Source: Caldilineaceae bacterium
Lineage (GTDB): Bacteria > Chloroflexota > Anaerolineae > Caldilineales > Caldilineaceae
Assembly (NCBI GenBank): GCA_015494005.1
Contig: WGCB01000403.1
Coordinates: 1 to 7,635 of the forward strand
Direction of reading: 5' to 3'
DNA length: 7,635 bases
Shown: positions 1 to 5,522 of the stretch, piece after piece
How positions within the stretch are numbered: the stretch's first letter is position 1
How the letters are laid out: each line of letters begins with the position of its first letter
Position numbers and translations under genes: made by a program
Notes under the pieces: generated by a model
Databases searched by the model: none
What the model was told of the DNA's origin: nothing
The model's input: the letters and a program-made list of their open reading frames with translations, nothing else

Positions 1-137
1 CCCCCACGCCGGAACCACCAACTCCCACCCCTGAGCCGCCGACTCCTACGCCCGAGCCGCCTGGGGTTCGGGTGTGGGCGGCTCGGGCGTAGGAGTCGGC
101 GGCTCAGGGGTGGGAGTTGGTGGTTCCGGCGTGGGGG
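1..137. repeat. 60-bp perfect inverted repeat with 17-nt spacer
   Basis: Positions 1-60 are the exact reverse complement of 78-137, separated by a 17-nt spacer (61-77). The left arm reaches the first base of the window, so the true repeat may be longer. The right arm is the Thr-Pro-Glu-Pro-Pro-coding tail of the minus-strand lipoprotein gene. The left arm therefore encodes the same tail on the plus strand: a frame open from 3 to 89 reads TPEPPTP repeats and ends at TAG 90-92. Within each arm the 21-nt units differ in third codon positions, so chance low-complexity matching cannot give 60 perfect pairs. It is either a real tail-to-tail duplication or a fold-back/chimeric assembly end; I favour the artefact slightly. 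A transcript here would form a very strong hairpin. Confidence 0.93.
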
Positions 138-279
138 TGGGCGCCTCGGTGGCCACTTCCTGGGCCGCGGCTGGCTCTGCTGTGGGCTCTTCCTTCTCCT
201 TCTTGCCGCCACAGCCGGCCAGCAGGGCCAGGAGCAACAGGGCAATGACGGTCAGCAACAGGATACGAAATCTCTTCAT
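46..279 (-). CDS. small proline-rich lipoprotein, C-terminus uncertain
   Basis: This 77-residue protein is probably exported and lipid-anchored. It opens with MKRF, then a leucine-rich hydrophobic segment (about residues 5-21) ending in a lipobox L20-A21-G22-C23, so the mature protein would start at Cys23 carrying the lipid. After the cysteine come a short charged stretch (GGKKEKEE), an Ala/Glu-rich linker, and from about residue 47 TPEPPTP heptads repeated three times, typical of a flexible cell-wall-spanning stalk. The ATG at 279 is chosen because AGGAGG lies 6 nt upstream (286-291) and because the signal peptide begins there; longer in-frame versions lack this logic. It overlaps the ferredoxin stop by ATGA, which suggests translational coupling. 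The last residues (QAARA) and the stop come from the spacer and second arm of the inverted repeat. If that repeat is an artefact, the real protein continues further, possibly into a folded domain. Function unknown. Confidence 0.7.
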   Translation of the reverse strand: MKRFRILLLTVIALLLLALLAGCGGKKEKEEPTAEPAAAQEVATEAPTPTPEPPTPTPEPPTPTPEPPTPEPQAARA

Positions 280-554
280 GACACCCCTCCTGGGTTGTGG
301 ATGAGATCGGCCTGCGAGTTCGAATCGTCGGTCGTTGAGCGAGCGGTTGGATCCAGCACGATCAAAAAAGGCAGATGGATCGCGTCCTCCGGGCAGATGT
401 CTTCGCAGGCCATGCAGTAGACGCAGAGATGGGGCGCCCGGAGAAACGCTTTCCCGCCTTCTTGGGCCAAGGCATGGGTGGGGCAGACATCCACGCAGCG
501 ATGGCAGCCCCGACATCGTTCTGTATCGATCTGTGGCAACGGGTCCGAGAGCAT
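276..554 (-). CDS. bis-[4Fe-4S] ferredoxin-like protein
   Basis: This small cytoplasmic iron-sulfur protein is 92 residues long from the chosen start. Two classical motifs are visible: C14-x2-C17-x2-C20-x3-C24-P and C44-x2-C47-x2-C50-x3-C54-P, each expected to help bind one [4Fe-4S] cluster as in bacterial 2[4Fe-4S] ferredoxins. They suggest low-potential electron transfer; no catalytic domain is attached. About 38 residues follow the second motif: a short hydrophobic strand (LPFLIVLD), then a polar tail of no recognised family. The ATG at 554 places the first cysteine motif at the usual distance from the N-terminus and has a GAGGTGG-type ribosome site just upstream. Earlier starts at 614 (ATG) and 656 are possible but have no clear ribosome site. 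The stop overlaps the start of the lipoprotein gene. The Crp/Fnr gene lies upstream on the same strand, separated by a terminator, so expression probably starts in 555-686. Redox partner unknown. Confidence 0.82.
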   Translation of the reverse strand: MLSDPLPQIDTERCRGCHRCVDVCPTHALAQEGGKAFLRAPHLCVYCMACEDICPEDAIHLPFLIVLDPTARSTTDDSNSQADLIHNPGGVS

Positions 555-589
555 AGCCACCTCAGACACGAGGAGCGTTTCCGGCACAG

Positions 590-626
590 CGGAGCCAATT
601 CGGCTCCGTTCCATTGTGACAAATGG
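590..626. promoter_or_regulatory. paired palindromes upstream of the ferredoxin gene
   Basis: Two dyads lie close together in the leader of the ferredoxin gene. The first has 7-bp arms CGGAGCC/GGCTCCG around a 5-nt loop (590-608). The second, 611-626, contains the perfect odd palindrome TTGTGACAA (614-622), which resembles one half of Crp/Fnr-type sites (TGTGA/TTGAT). A third small dyad, TTCGGTCCGAA, is at 668-678. The neighbouring Crp/Fnr gene makes a regulator site plausible, but the match is weak, and the first dyad would lie inside the coding region if translation starts at 614 or 656. No convincing -35/-10 pair was found for this gene. Confidence 0.25.
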
Positions 627-686
627 CGAGCCGAAAAGCTGCGACTTATGTCTCAACCGGTGGAAGTTTCGGTCCGAATTGGACGC

Positions 687-719
687 AAAAAGCCCGACTT
701 CCGGTGGGAAATCGGGCTT
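687..719 (-). terminator. intrinsic terminator after the Crp/Fnr gene
   Basis: On the minus strand an 8-bp stem, AAGCCCGA (719-712) paired with TCGGGCTT (697-690), closes a 14-nt loop and runs into a short T tract (five T in total, 691-687). It sits about 50 nt beyond the stop of the Crp/Fnr gene, the right place and orientation for a Rho-independent terminator. It separates that gene from the ferredoxin-lipoprotein pair. Confidence 0.75.
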
Positions 720-761
720 GGGATGGGTACTCGAGTGGTGAACTGTGCTGGGGCTGCTGCC

Positions 762-778
762 CAGGGGCTTAGCCCCGG
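762..778 (-). other. GC-rich hairpin at the Crp/Fnr stop codon
   Basis: GGGGC (764-768) and GCCCC (772-776) pair around TTA, which on the minus strand is the TAA stop of the Crp/Fnr gene. C762 and G778 can extend the stem across a mismatch. No T tract follows, so it is not a terminator by itself. It may add to the terminator downstream or protect the message end. Confidence 0.4.
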
Positions 779-1464
779 GCTTCCTTGACCAGCCGCTCCG
801 GGTCCAGGATCACGATCCGGTGCCGGTCGAAACGCAGGATGCCGTCTGCGGCCATGTCCCGCAGGGCTCGGCCCACCATCTCTCGCACAGTGCCCAGGCG
901 GCCGGCCATCTCCTCCTGGGTCATCAGGCGGGGGATGGTCTCGCCGGGCTGGCCGTGGATCTGGGCCAGAAGCAGGCAGGCCAGCCGACCCCGCACGCTG
1001 CGCATGGTCAAGTCCTGGACCAGGCGCACCAGGTGGCGAGTCCGCTTGGCGATGCTCTCCACCAGGGCCCAGGCCAGCTCCGGATGGGCGGCGGCGATGC
1101 GCTGCAGGTCCGACCGGGAGATGCACCAGAGCACCACGTCGGTCCGGGCGATGGCGGTGACCGGGTTGGGTCCTCCATCGAAGGCGGCCACGTCGTTGAA
1201 GGTGTCCCCACAGCAGATGACGTGGAGGATCTGCTCCCGGCCCTGGCAGGAGATGTGGCAGGCTTTCACCTCCCCCTGCTCCACGATGAAGAGGCCAGCG
1301 GATGGCTCGTCCTGGGTGAAGATGACGGTCCCGGCCTTGAACTCGAGGCGCTGGGCAGATCGGGCCAGCGCCTCCAGAGCAGCGGGCTCCAGGTGCCGGA
1401 AGTAGGGAACGCGACGGAGGAAATCGGTCGTTGCCTTGGTTGGGGTCGGTGCGGGGCTGTCCAC
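769..1464 (-). CDS. Crp/Fnr-family transcriptional regulator
   Basis: This cytoplasmic DNA-binding regulator is 231 residues long from the chosen start, the usual family length. Residues about 19-130 form the cyclic-nucleotide-binding-like beta-roll (FKAGTVIFTQDEPSAGLFIV, then a Gly-Glu turn at 64-65). A long dimerisation helix spans about 128-153. A winged helix-turn-helix follows at about 155-225, with TQEEMAGRLGTVREMVGRAL as the helix pair and T192-V-R-E-M-V-G-R199 in the recognition position. The phosphate-cassette residues that bind cAMP in CRP are altered: the segment is FNDVAAFDGGPNPVTA, with Asp91 for the usual Glu and Asn100 for the usual Arg. cAMP sensing is therefore doubtful. There is no N-terminal FNR-type cysteine set, but Cys69, Cys73, Cys84 and Cys85 cluster in the beta-roll. 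The GTG start at 1464 is preferred because GAGGAG lies exactly 6 nt upstream; in-frame ATG 1506 and TTG 1528-1530 have no such site. It is transcribed divergently from the IclR gene. Targets unknown, possibly the ferredoxin pair downstream. Confidence 0.9.
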   Translation of the reverse strand: MDSPAPTPTKATTDFLRRVPYFRHLEPAALEALARSAQRLEFKAGTVIFTQDEPSAGLFIVEQGEVKACHISCQGREQILHVICCGDTFNDVAAFDGGPNPVTAIARTDVVLWCISRSDLQRIAAAHPELAWALVESIAKRTRHLVRLVQDLTMRSVRGRLACLLLAQIHGQPGETIPRLMTQEEMAGRLGTVREMVGRALRDMAADGILRFDRHRIVILDPERLVKEARG

Positions 1465-1470
1465 GGGATT

Positions 1471-1476
1471 CTCCTC
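1471..1476 (-). promoter_or_regulatory. ribosome binding site deciding the Crp/Fnr GTG start
   Basis: The minus strand reads GAGGAG here, followed by a 6-nt spacer (AATCCC) and GTG at 1464-1462. This is the strongest Shine-Dalgarno-like site near this gene. It supports the GTG over the in-frame ATG at 1506, which has no purine-rich stretch at the right distance. Confidence 0.65.
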
Positions 1477-1550
1477 GTCGAATACCAGACTAGACGCCAG
1501 GGCCATTGAGGTGTACCACCGAGCAGGCAACAGGGGGTAACTGCACGGCT

Positions 1551-1579
1551 ATTGTACACGTTGGCGGTGGAATGTGCAA
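1551..1579 (-). promoter_or_regulatory. likely sigma-70 promoter of the Crp/Fnr gene
   Basis: On the minus strand TTGCAC (1579-1574) and TACAAT (1556-1551) are 17 nt apart. The -10 matches the consensus at five of six positions and the -35 at four of six. Transcription would begin near 1544, giving a leader of about 80 nt to the GTG start or about 38 nt to the alternative ATG. The rest of the 285-nt divergent spacer (1580-1690) holds only GC-rich sequence with no clear element. Confidence 0.5.
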
Positions 1580-1690
1580 TCGATCCCGCCCCTTTTTCGC
1601 CTATTCCTCCATCGGCGGCCCGGGAAGGCCGTCCGCGCCGCCTGGCTGTCGGATTTCCGAGGGGGGTGCAGGATTTTCCGCGGGTTTCGC

Positions 1691-1719
1691 TTGACAATTT
1701 TCCCTGCCAGGAGTAGACT
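1691..1719 (+). promoter_or_regulatory. sigma-70 promoter of the IclR-led operon
   Basis: TTGACA (1691-1696, perfect -35) is followed after exactly 17 nt by TAGACT (1714-1719, four of six -10 matches including the key TA and final T). Transcription should start near 1726, leaving a leader of only about 24 nt before the ATG at 1750. It is the best promoter in the window and would serve the IclR gene and probably the three genes after it. Confidence 0.72.
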
Positions 1720-1722
1720 GGG

Positions 1723-1735
1723 TTCACATAGTGAA
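1723..1735. promoter_or_regulatory. palindromic operator at the IclR promoter start site
   Basis: TTCAC-ATA-GTGAA is a perfect 13-bp palindrome beginning 3 nt after the -10 hexamer and covering the predicted transcription start. A dimeric repressor bound here would block RNA polymerase. IclR-family proteins commonly bind short dyads in their own promoters, so autoregulation by the adjacent gene product is the natural inference; the site itself has not been matched to a known consensus. Confidence 0.55.
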
Positions 1736-1749
1736 AAGGCTGTTCAACC

Positions 1750-2532
1750 ATGCCCATGCCCGGAAATGAACCCTATCCCGGCACCCAGGCCGTGCGCCGA
1801 GCCCTGAGCCTGCTCAAGGCCTTTGCCGGGGCCGATCCTGAGCTGGGGCTGAGTGACCTGGCCAAGAAAGTGGGCCTCAACCGCACCACTGTCTACCGGC
1901 TGCTCACCGCCCTGGAGAGCGAAGGCTTTGTGGTCCGCCATGGGGAGAGCGACGGCTACCGGCTGGGGCCCATGGCCATCGTCCTGGGCAAGTGGGCGCT
2001 GCGGGCCAATGACCTGCGCTCGGTGAGCCACGACGAGCTGGTGGCCCTGGCCCAGCAGACCCGGGAGACGGCCACCCTGGAGGTGCTGCGGGGCCAGCAG
2101 ATCCTGATCCTGGATGAGGTGCTGGGCACCCATCTGGTGGGCGCCACCCCCTCGGTGGACACCCTCTGGCCCGTCCACGCCACCTCCACGGGCAAGGCCA
2201 TCCTGGCTCAACTGCCGGCCGCCGCCCGACGAGCAGCGCTCTCCCTCCCCCTGGAGCGCTTCACCGAGCAGACCATCCCATCCCCCGAGATGCTGGAAGA
2301 GGAGCTGGCCCGGATCCGGGCCCAGGGCTATGCCACCGCCTTCGAGGAGCTGGAGCAGGGCTACGCCGCGGTCAGCGCCCCCATCTTCGACCTGAACGGC
2401 CAGGTGGTGGCGGCCATCAGCGTGGGCGGGCCCAGCGTGCGCCTGACCCGGGCTCGCCTGGCGGCATTGGCCCCCACGGTCCAGGCCGCGGCTCGGCGCA
2501 TCTCCCAGCGCCTGGGCTACGAGAACGAGTAG
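1750..2532 (+). CDS. IclR-family transcriptional regulator
   Basis: This 260-residue protein has the normal length and layout of the IclR family. An N-terminal winged helix-turn-helix (about 12-70) is followed by an IclR effector-binding domain (about 80-255). The helix-turn-helix reads GLSDLAKKVGLNRTTVYRLL, with recognition helix N44-R-T-T-V-Y-R-L-L52. The effector domain carries HATSTGKAIL at 143-152 and, near its end, the typical EELEQGYAAVSAPIFD segment followed by VAAISVGGPS. Family members bind small organic acids, aromatic compounds or other catabolic intermediates and control adjacent pathway genes, usually as dimers or tetramers. Translation starts at ATG 1750 with only a weak AAAGG upstream; a second ATG at 1756 is possible. 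The next gene begins 41 nt after the stop on the same strand, so this is probably the local regulator of that operon through the palindrome at 1723-1735. The effector is not predictable. Confidence 0.93.
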   Translation: MPMPGNEPYPGTQAVRRALSLLKAFAGADPELGLSDLAKKVGLNRTTVYRLLTALESEGFVVRHGESDGYRLGPMAIVLGKWALRANDLRSVSHDELVALAQQTRETATLEVLRGQQILILDEVLGTHLVGATPSVDTLWPVHATSTGKAILAQLPAAARRAALSLPLERFTEQTIPSPEMLEEELARIRAQGYATAFEELEQGYAAVSAPIFDLNGQVVAAISVGGPSVRLTRARLAALAPTVQAAARRISQRLGYENE

Positions 2533-2573
2533 ATCCGAACCGGGAACCGATCCCCACAGGAAAGGCTGGATCC

Positions 2574-3761
2574 ATGCCCATCCCAACGCCCTTCTATCCC
2601 CGCACGTCGACCCTTTCCGAGAGCCACGAGTGGAGCGAATGGGCCGGTTACCTGGCCGCCATCACCTACGAGCCCACCCACGACCGGGAGTACTGGGCCG
2701 TGCGCAACTCGGCTGGCCTGCTGGACGTGACACCCCTCTTCAAGTACGAGGTGCGAGGGCCGGACGCGGAGCGGGCGGTGAACCGCATCATGACCCGGGA
2801 TGTGAGTCGCTGCCGGGTGGGCCAGGTCATGTACTCCCCCTGGTGCGACGAGGACGGTTTCGTCATCGACGATGGCACGGTGGCCCGCCTGGCCCCGGAC
2901 CGCTTCCGCATCACCGCCGCGGACCCCAACCTGCGTTGGTTCCAGGATTGCAGCTTCGGCCTGGACGTGGAGGTGGTGGATGTCTCTCGGGATCTGGCGG
3001 CCCTGGCCCTGCAGGGGCCCAAGTCCCGGGAGGTGCTCCTGGCCGCCACCGAGGACCCGACCCTGGCCAAGCTGCGCTACTTCCGCCTGGCCGAGACCCA
3101 GCTGGCTGGCGCGCCCATCACCGTGAGCCGCACCGGCTACACCGGGGATCTGGGCTACGAGCTCTGGATGGCCCCGGAGCACGCCCTGGCCGTCTGGGAT
3201 CGGCTCCTGGAGGTGGGGCGGGACTACGGCCTGCTGCCCATCGGCCTGGCCGCGCTGGACATGGTGCGCATCGAGGCCGGCCTCCTCCTCATCGAGGTGG
3301 ACTACATCTCCAGCCACAAGGCCCTCATCCCCGCCCAGAAGTCCACTCCCTTCGACATCGGCCTGGGGTGGACGGTCAACCTGGAAAAGGAAGCCTTCGT
3401 GGGGCAGCGGGCCCTGGTCCGGGCCAAGGCCAAAGGGCCCACCTGGTCCTTCGTGGGGCTGGAGATCGACTGGATCAGCCTGGAGGAGCTCTTCGGCAAG
3501 GTGGATCTGCCACCCCAGGTCACTGGACGGGCCTCCCGCTCGCCCATCCCCGTCTACCGGGGCGACCGCCAGATCGGCCAGGTGACCAGCAGTGTCTTCT
3601 CGCCCATCTTGAAGAAGTACGTGGCCATCGGCACGGTGGAGCCCAAGGAGGCCCAGCCTGGCTCCCCGGTGGAGATCGAGATCACCGTGGAGTACCACCG
3701 AGAGCGGGCCCGGGCAACCCTGGTGCGTCCGCCCTTCTTCAACCGGGCCCGAAGCGAGTGA
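2574..3761 (+). CDS. GcvT-fold aminomethyltransferase-family protein (folate-dependent demethylase-like)
   Basis: This 395-residue cytoplasmic protein belongs to the glycine-cleavage T-protein superfamily, whose members pass C1 units to tetrahydrofolate (GcvT, DmdA, LigM, and the C-terminal half of dimethylglycine or sarcosine dehydrogenases). Visible landmarks are LLDVTPLFKYEVRGPDA (49-65); GFVIDDGTV (95-103), with the Asp pair at the position of the catalytic, folate-contacting Asp; SRTGYTGDLGYELW (185-198); a GLAALDMVRIEAG helix; PFDIGLGW; and a C-terminal barrel ending in YVAIGTVEPKEA. ATG 2574 has AGGAAAGG about 8 nt upstream. The sequence is slightly longer than GcvT, with an inserted WISLEELFGKVDLPPQ segment before the C-terminal barrel. 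No gcvH or gcvP lies nearby, and the neighbours are an IclR regulator and two FAD oxidoreductases. A dedicated demethylation role is therefore more likely than glycine cleavage. The substrate (N-, S- or O-methyl compound) is not determined. Confidence 0.88.
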   Translation: MPIPTPFYPRTSTLSESHEWSEWAGYLAAITYEPTHDREYWAVRNSAGLLDVTPLFKYEVRGPDAERAVNRIMTRDVSRCRVGQVMYSPWCDEDGFVIDDGTVARLAPDRFRITAADPNLRWFQDCSFGLDVEVVDVSRDLAALALQGPKSREVLLAATEDPTLAKLRYFRLAETQLAGAPITVSRTGYTGDLGYELWMAPEHALAVWDRLLEVGRDYGLLPIGLAALDMVRIEAGLLLIEVDYISSHKALIPAQKSTPFDIGLGWTVNLEKEAFVGQRALVRAKAKGPTWSFVGLEIDWISLEELFGKVDLPPQVTGRASRSPIPVYRGDRQIGQVTSSVFSPILKKYVAIGTVEPKEAQPGSPVEIEITVEYHRERARATLVRPPFFNRARSE

Positions 3762-3830
3762 GCCGCGCCCCCTGGACGACGCCGACTTCCCAGGCCCAGC
3801 TCTCAATTTCCGGAACCAATCGCCTGATCG

Positions 3831-3846
3831 CCCAATCACCCAATCA
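3831..3846 (+). repeat. tandem CCCAATCA octamers in the leader of the first oxidoreductase
   Basis: Two exact CCCAATCA copies abut at 3831-3838 and 3839-3846, and a related CCAATC occurs at 3816-3821. They lie just upstream of an ATG (3860) without a Shine-Dalgarno sequence. The same CCAATCA word (5505-5511) precedes the second oxidoreductase, also without a Shine-Dalgarno sequence. The 97-nt gap 3762-3859 holds no recognisable promoter or terminator. Role unknown; it could be an unstructured C/A-rich ribosome landing region. Confidence 0.5.
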
Positions 3847-3859
3847 CACCGAACGCCTC

Positions 3860-5443
3860 ATGTCCCAAAAATATGATGTCATCGTCATCGGTGGCGGCCA
3901 CAACGGACTGGTCACCGCGGCCTACCTGGCCAAGGCCGGCAAGCGAGTGCTCGTCCTGGAGAAGCGCTACCTGGTGGGGGGCGCCAGCGTCACGGAGGAG
4001 GTCTACCCGGGCTTCAAGTTCTCCGTCTTCTCCTACGTGGTCAGCCTCCTGCGCCCGGAGATCATCCGGGACCTGAACCTGCCCAAGCATGGCCTGACCA
4101 TCCTGCCCCTGGAGAGCACCCTGACCCCTCTGCCCAACGGGGACTACATCTACCGGGACGCGGACCACTTCCGCACCCTGCGGGACATCGCGCGCCACTC
4201 CCAGCGGGACGCAGAGGCCTACGAGGAGTACGGCCGGGCCATGTACTTCATGGCCAAGGCGGTGAAGTTCATCCTGGGCATGGTGCCGCCGGACCCCACC
4301 AGCTTCCATCCGGAGGATCTCCTGGGCCTGGCTAAGACGGCCAGGAACTTCCTGGGCCTGGAGGAGGATCAGCTCTACACCCTGGTCAAGCTCATGACCA
4401 TGAGCGCCGCGGACTTCGTCTCCGAGTGGTTCGAGACGGACGGCCTGCGGGCCACCCTGGCGGCCAGCGGCATCATCGGCACCTTCCTGGGGATCCGCTC
4501 CCCGGGCACGGCCTACGTCCTCCTCCACCACTACATGGGGGAGATCGACGGGGCCTTCCGGGCCTGGGGCTTCGCCAAGGGCGGGACCGGCGGCATCGCG
4601 GAGGCCATCGCCAGCGCGGCCCGGGAGTTCGGCGCGGAGATCCGCACCGAGGCGCCGGTGGCGGAGGTGCTGGTCAAGGACGGCCAGGCCGTGGGCGTGG
4701 TCCTGGAGAACGGCGAGGAGATCTCCGGGGACGTGGTGGTCTCCAGCCTGGACCCCAAGGTGACCTTCCTGAAGCTGGTGGACCCCCGGCAGCTGCCCCC
4801 GGAGCTGGTGGAGGACATCCGCAAGTTCAACATCCGGGGCTCGTCGGGCAAGGTCAACCTGGCCCTGGATGGCCTGCCGAATCTGACCTGCATGCCCGGC
4901 TATGGGCGTCACCTGGCCGGGGCCATCTCCATCAGCCCCAGCGTGGAGTACATGGAGCGGGCCTACGACGACGCCAAGTACGGCCGCTTCTCCCGCCGCC
5001 CCTACGTGGACGTGATCATCCCCTCCATGATCGACCCGGACATGGCCCCGCCCGGGAAGCACGTCATGTCCTGTTTCGTCCAGTACGCCCCCTACGAGCT
5101 GGCCGAAGGCACCTGGGACGAGCAGCGAGAGGCCTTCGGTAACGCAGTGGTGGACGCCCTCTCCCAGTTCATGCCCGACCTGAAGGAGAAGATCCTCTAC
5201 CGGCAGGTGCTCACCCCCCTGGACATCGAGCGCATGGTGGGGATCACCCAGGGGAACATCTTCCACGGTGAGCTCTCCCTGTCCCAGCTCTTCTTCCTGC
5301 GGCCGGCTCCGGGCTATGCCAAGTTCCGCACGCCCATCCGCAACTACTACCAGTGCGGCTCCGGGGCCCATCCCGGGGGCGGCATCACCGGCGCGCCGGG
5401 TCGCCTGGCCGCCCTGGAGATCCTGAAAGACCAGAGAAAGTAG
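3860..5443 (+). CDS. PYROXD2-like FAD-dependent oxidoreductase, first copy
   Basis: This 527-residue flavoprotein belongs to the phytoene-desaturase-like COG1233 group, closest in motif content to PYROXD2. The N-terminal Rossmann motif is VIVIGGGHNGL (7-17), with Gly11, Gly13 and Gly16, ending in VLVLEKR with Glu34 to hold the FAD ribose. A conserved GG follows at about 40. The C-terminal FAD-contacting signature C499-GSGAHPGGGITGAPG-514 is the PYROXD2 hallmark. A middle substrate-domain block reads ISPSVEYMERAYDDAKYGR. No signal peptide or clear membrane helix is seen. The product should oxidise or desaturate an organic substrate using FAD; acceptor and substrate are unknown. ATG 3860 is chosen because the Rossmann strand starts five residues later; the frame is open far upstream only because of GC bias. 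No Shine-Dalgarno site is visible. A carotenoid desaturase (CrtI) role is unlikely, as no carotenoid genes are nearby. Confidence 0.9.
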   Translation: MSQKYDVIVIGGGHNGLVTAAYLAKAGKRVLVLEKRYLVGGASVTEEVYPGFKFSVFSYVVSLLRPEIIRDLNLPKHGLTILPLESTLTPLPNGDYIYRDADHFRTLRDIARHSQRDAEAYEEYGRAMYFMAKAVKFILGMVPPDPTSFHPEDLLGLAKTARNFLGLEEDQLYTLVKLMTMSAADFVSEWFETDGLRATLAASGIIGTFLGIRSPGTAYVLLHHYMGEIDGAFRAWGFAKGGTGGIAEAIASAAREFGAEIRTEAPVAEVLVKDGQAVGVVLENGEEISGDVVVSSLDPKVTFLKLVDPRQLPPELVEDIRKFNIRGSSGKVNLALDGLPNLTCMPGYGRHLAGAISISPSVEYMERAYDDAKYGRFSRRPYVDVIIPSMIDPDMAPPGKHVMSCFVQYAPYELAEGTWDEQREAFGNAVVDALSQFMPDLKEKILYRQVLTPLDIERMVGITQGNIFHGELSLSQLFFLRPAPGYAKFRTPIRNYYQCGSGAHPGGGITGAPGRLAALEILKDQRK

Positions 5444-5504
5444 CGATTTGGAGGCGGCGCATGCCGACTCCTCGCTCCCAAATTCCAACTTCCTGACCAT
5501 TCAA

Positions 5505-5511
5505 CCAATCA
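5505..5511 (+). other. CCAATCA word in the leader of the second oxidoreductase
   Basis: The gap 5444-5522 between the two oxidoreductase genes ends in a C/A/T-rich, Shine-Dalgarno-free stretch containing CCAATCA 12 nt before ATG 5523. It mirrors the leader of the first oxidoreductase gene. No promoter or terminator is visible in this gap, so read-through transcription is expected. Confidence 0.35.
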
Positions 5512-5522
5512 ACCCTTTTGCC

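Noticed and set aside
1..140. Short repeats resembling a CRISPR array
   Set aside because: The 21-nt units are codon repeats for TPEPPTP with no spacers; the structure is a coding repeat plus an inverted duplication.
745..1509. 254-codon plus-strand frame opposite the Crp/Fnr gene
   Set aside because: Antisense shadow of a well-supported regulator; no motif and no promoter or ribosome site.
1610..1660. GC-rich dyad in the divergent spacer (GGCGG...CCGCC)
   Set aside because: Imperfect and expected by chance at this GC content; no T tract and no position relative to a promoter.
2574..3761. Glycine cleavage system T-protein (gcvT) as a firm gene name
   Set aside because: The fold family matches, but no gcvH or gcvP is nearby and the neighbours are flavoproteins with an IclR regulator, so the specific name would be over-called.
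2517..3839. 440-codon minus-strand frame opposite the GcvT-type gene
   Set aside because: Antisense shadow: biased composition, no recognisable domain, whereas the plus strand has clear GcvT motifs.
2630..3859. Long N-terminal extension (about 410 residues) in frame with the first flavoprotein
   Set aside because: It lies in an alternate frame across the GcvT-type gene, is Gly/Pro/Arg-rich low-complexity translation, and the Rossmann fold begins only at 3860. The frame is open because of high GC.
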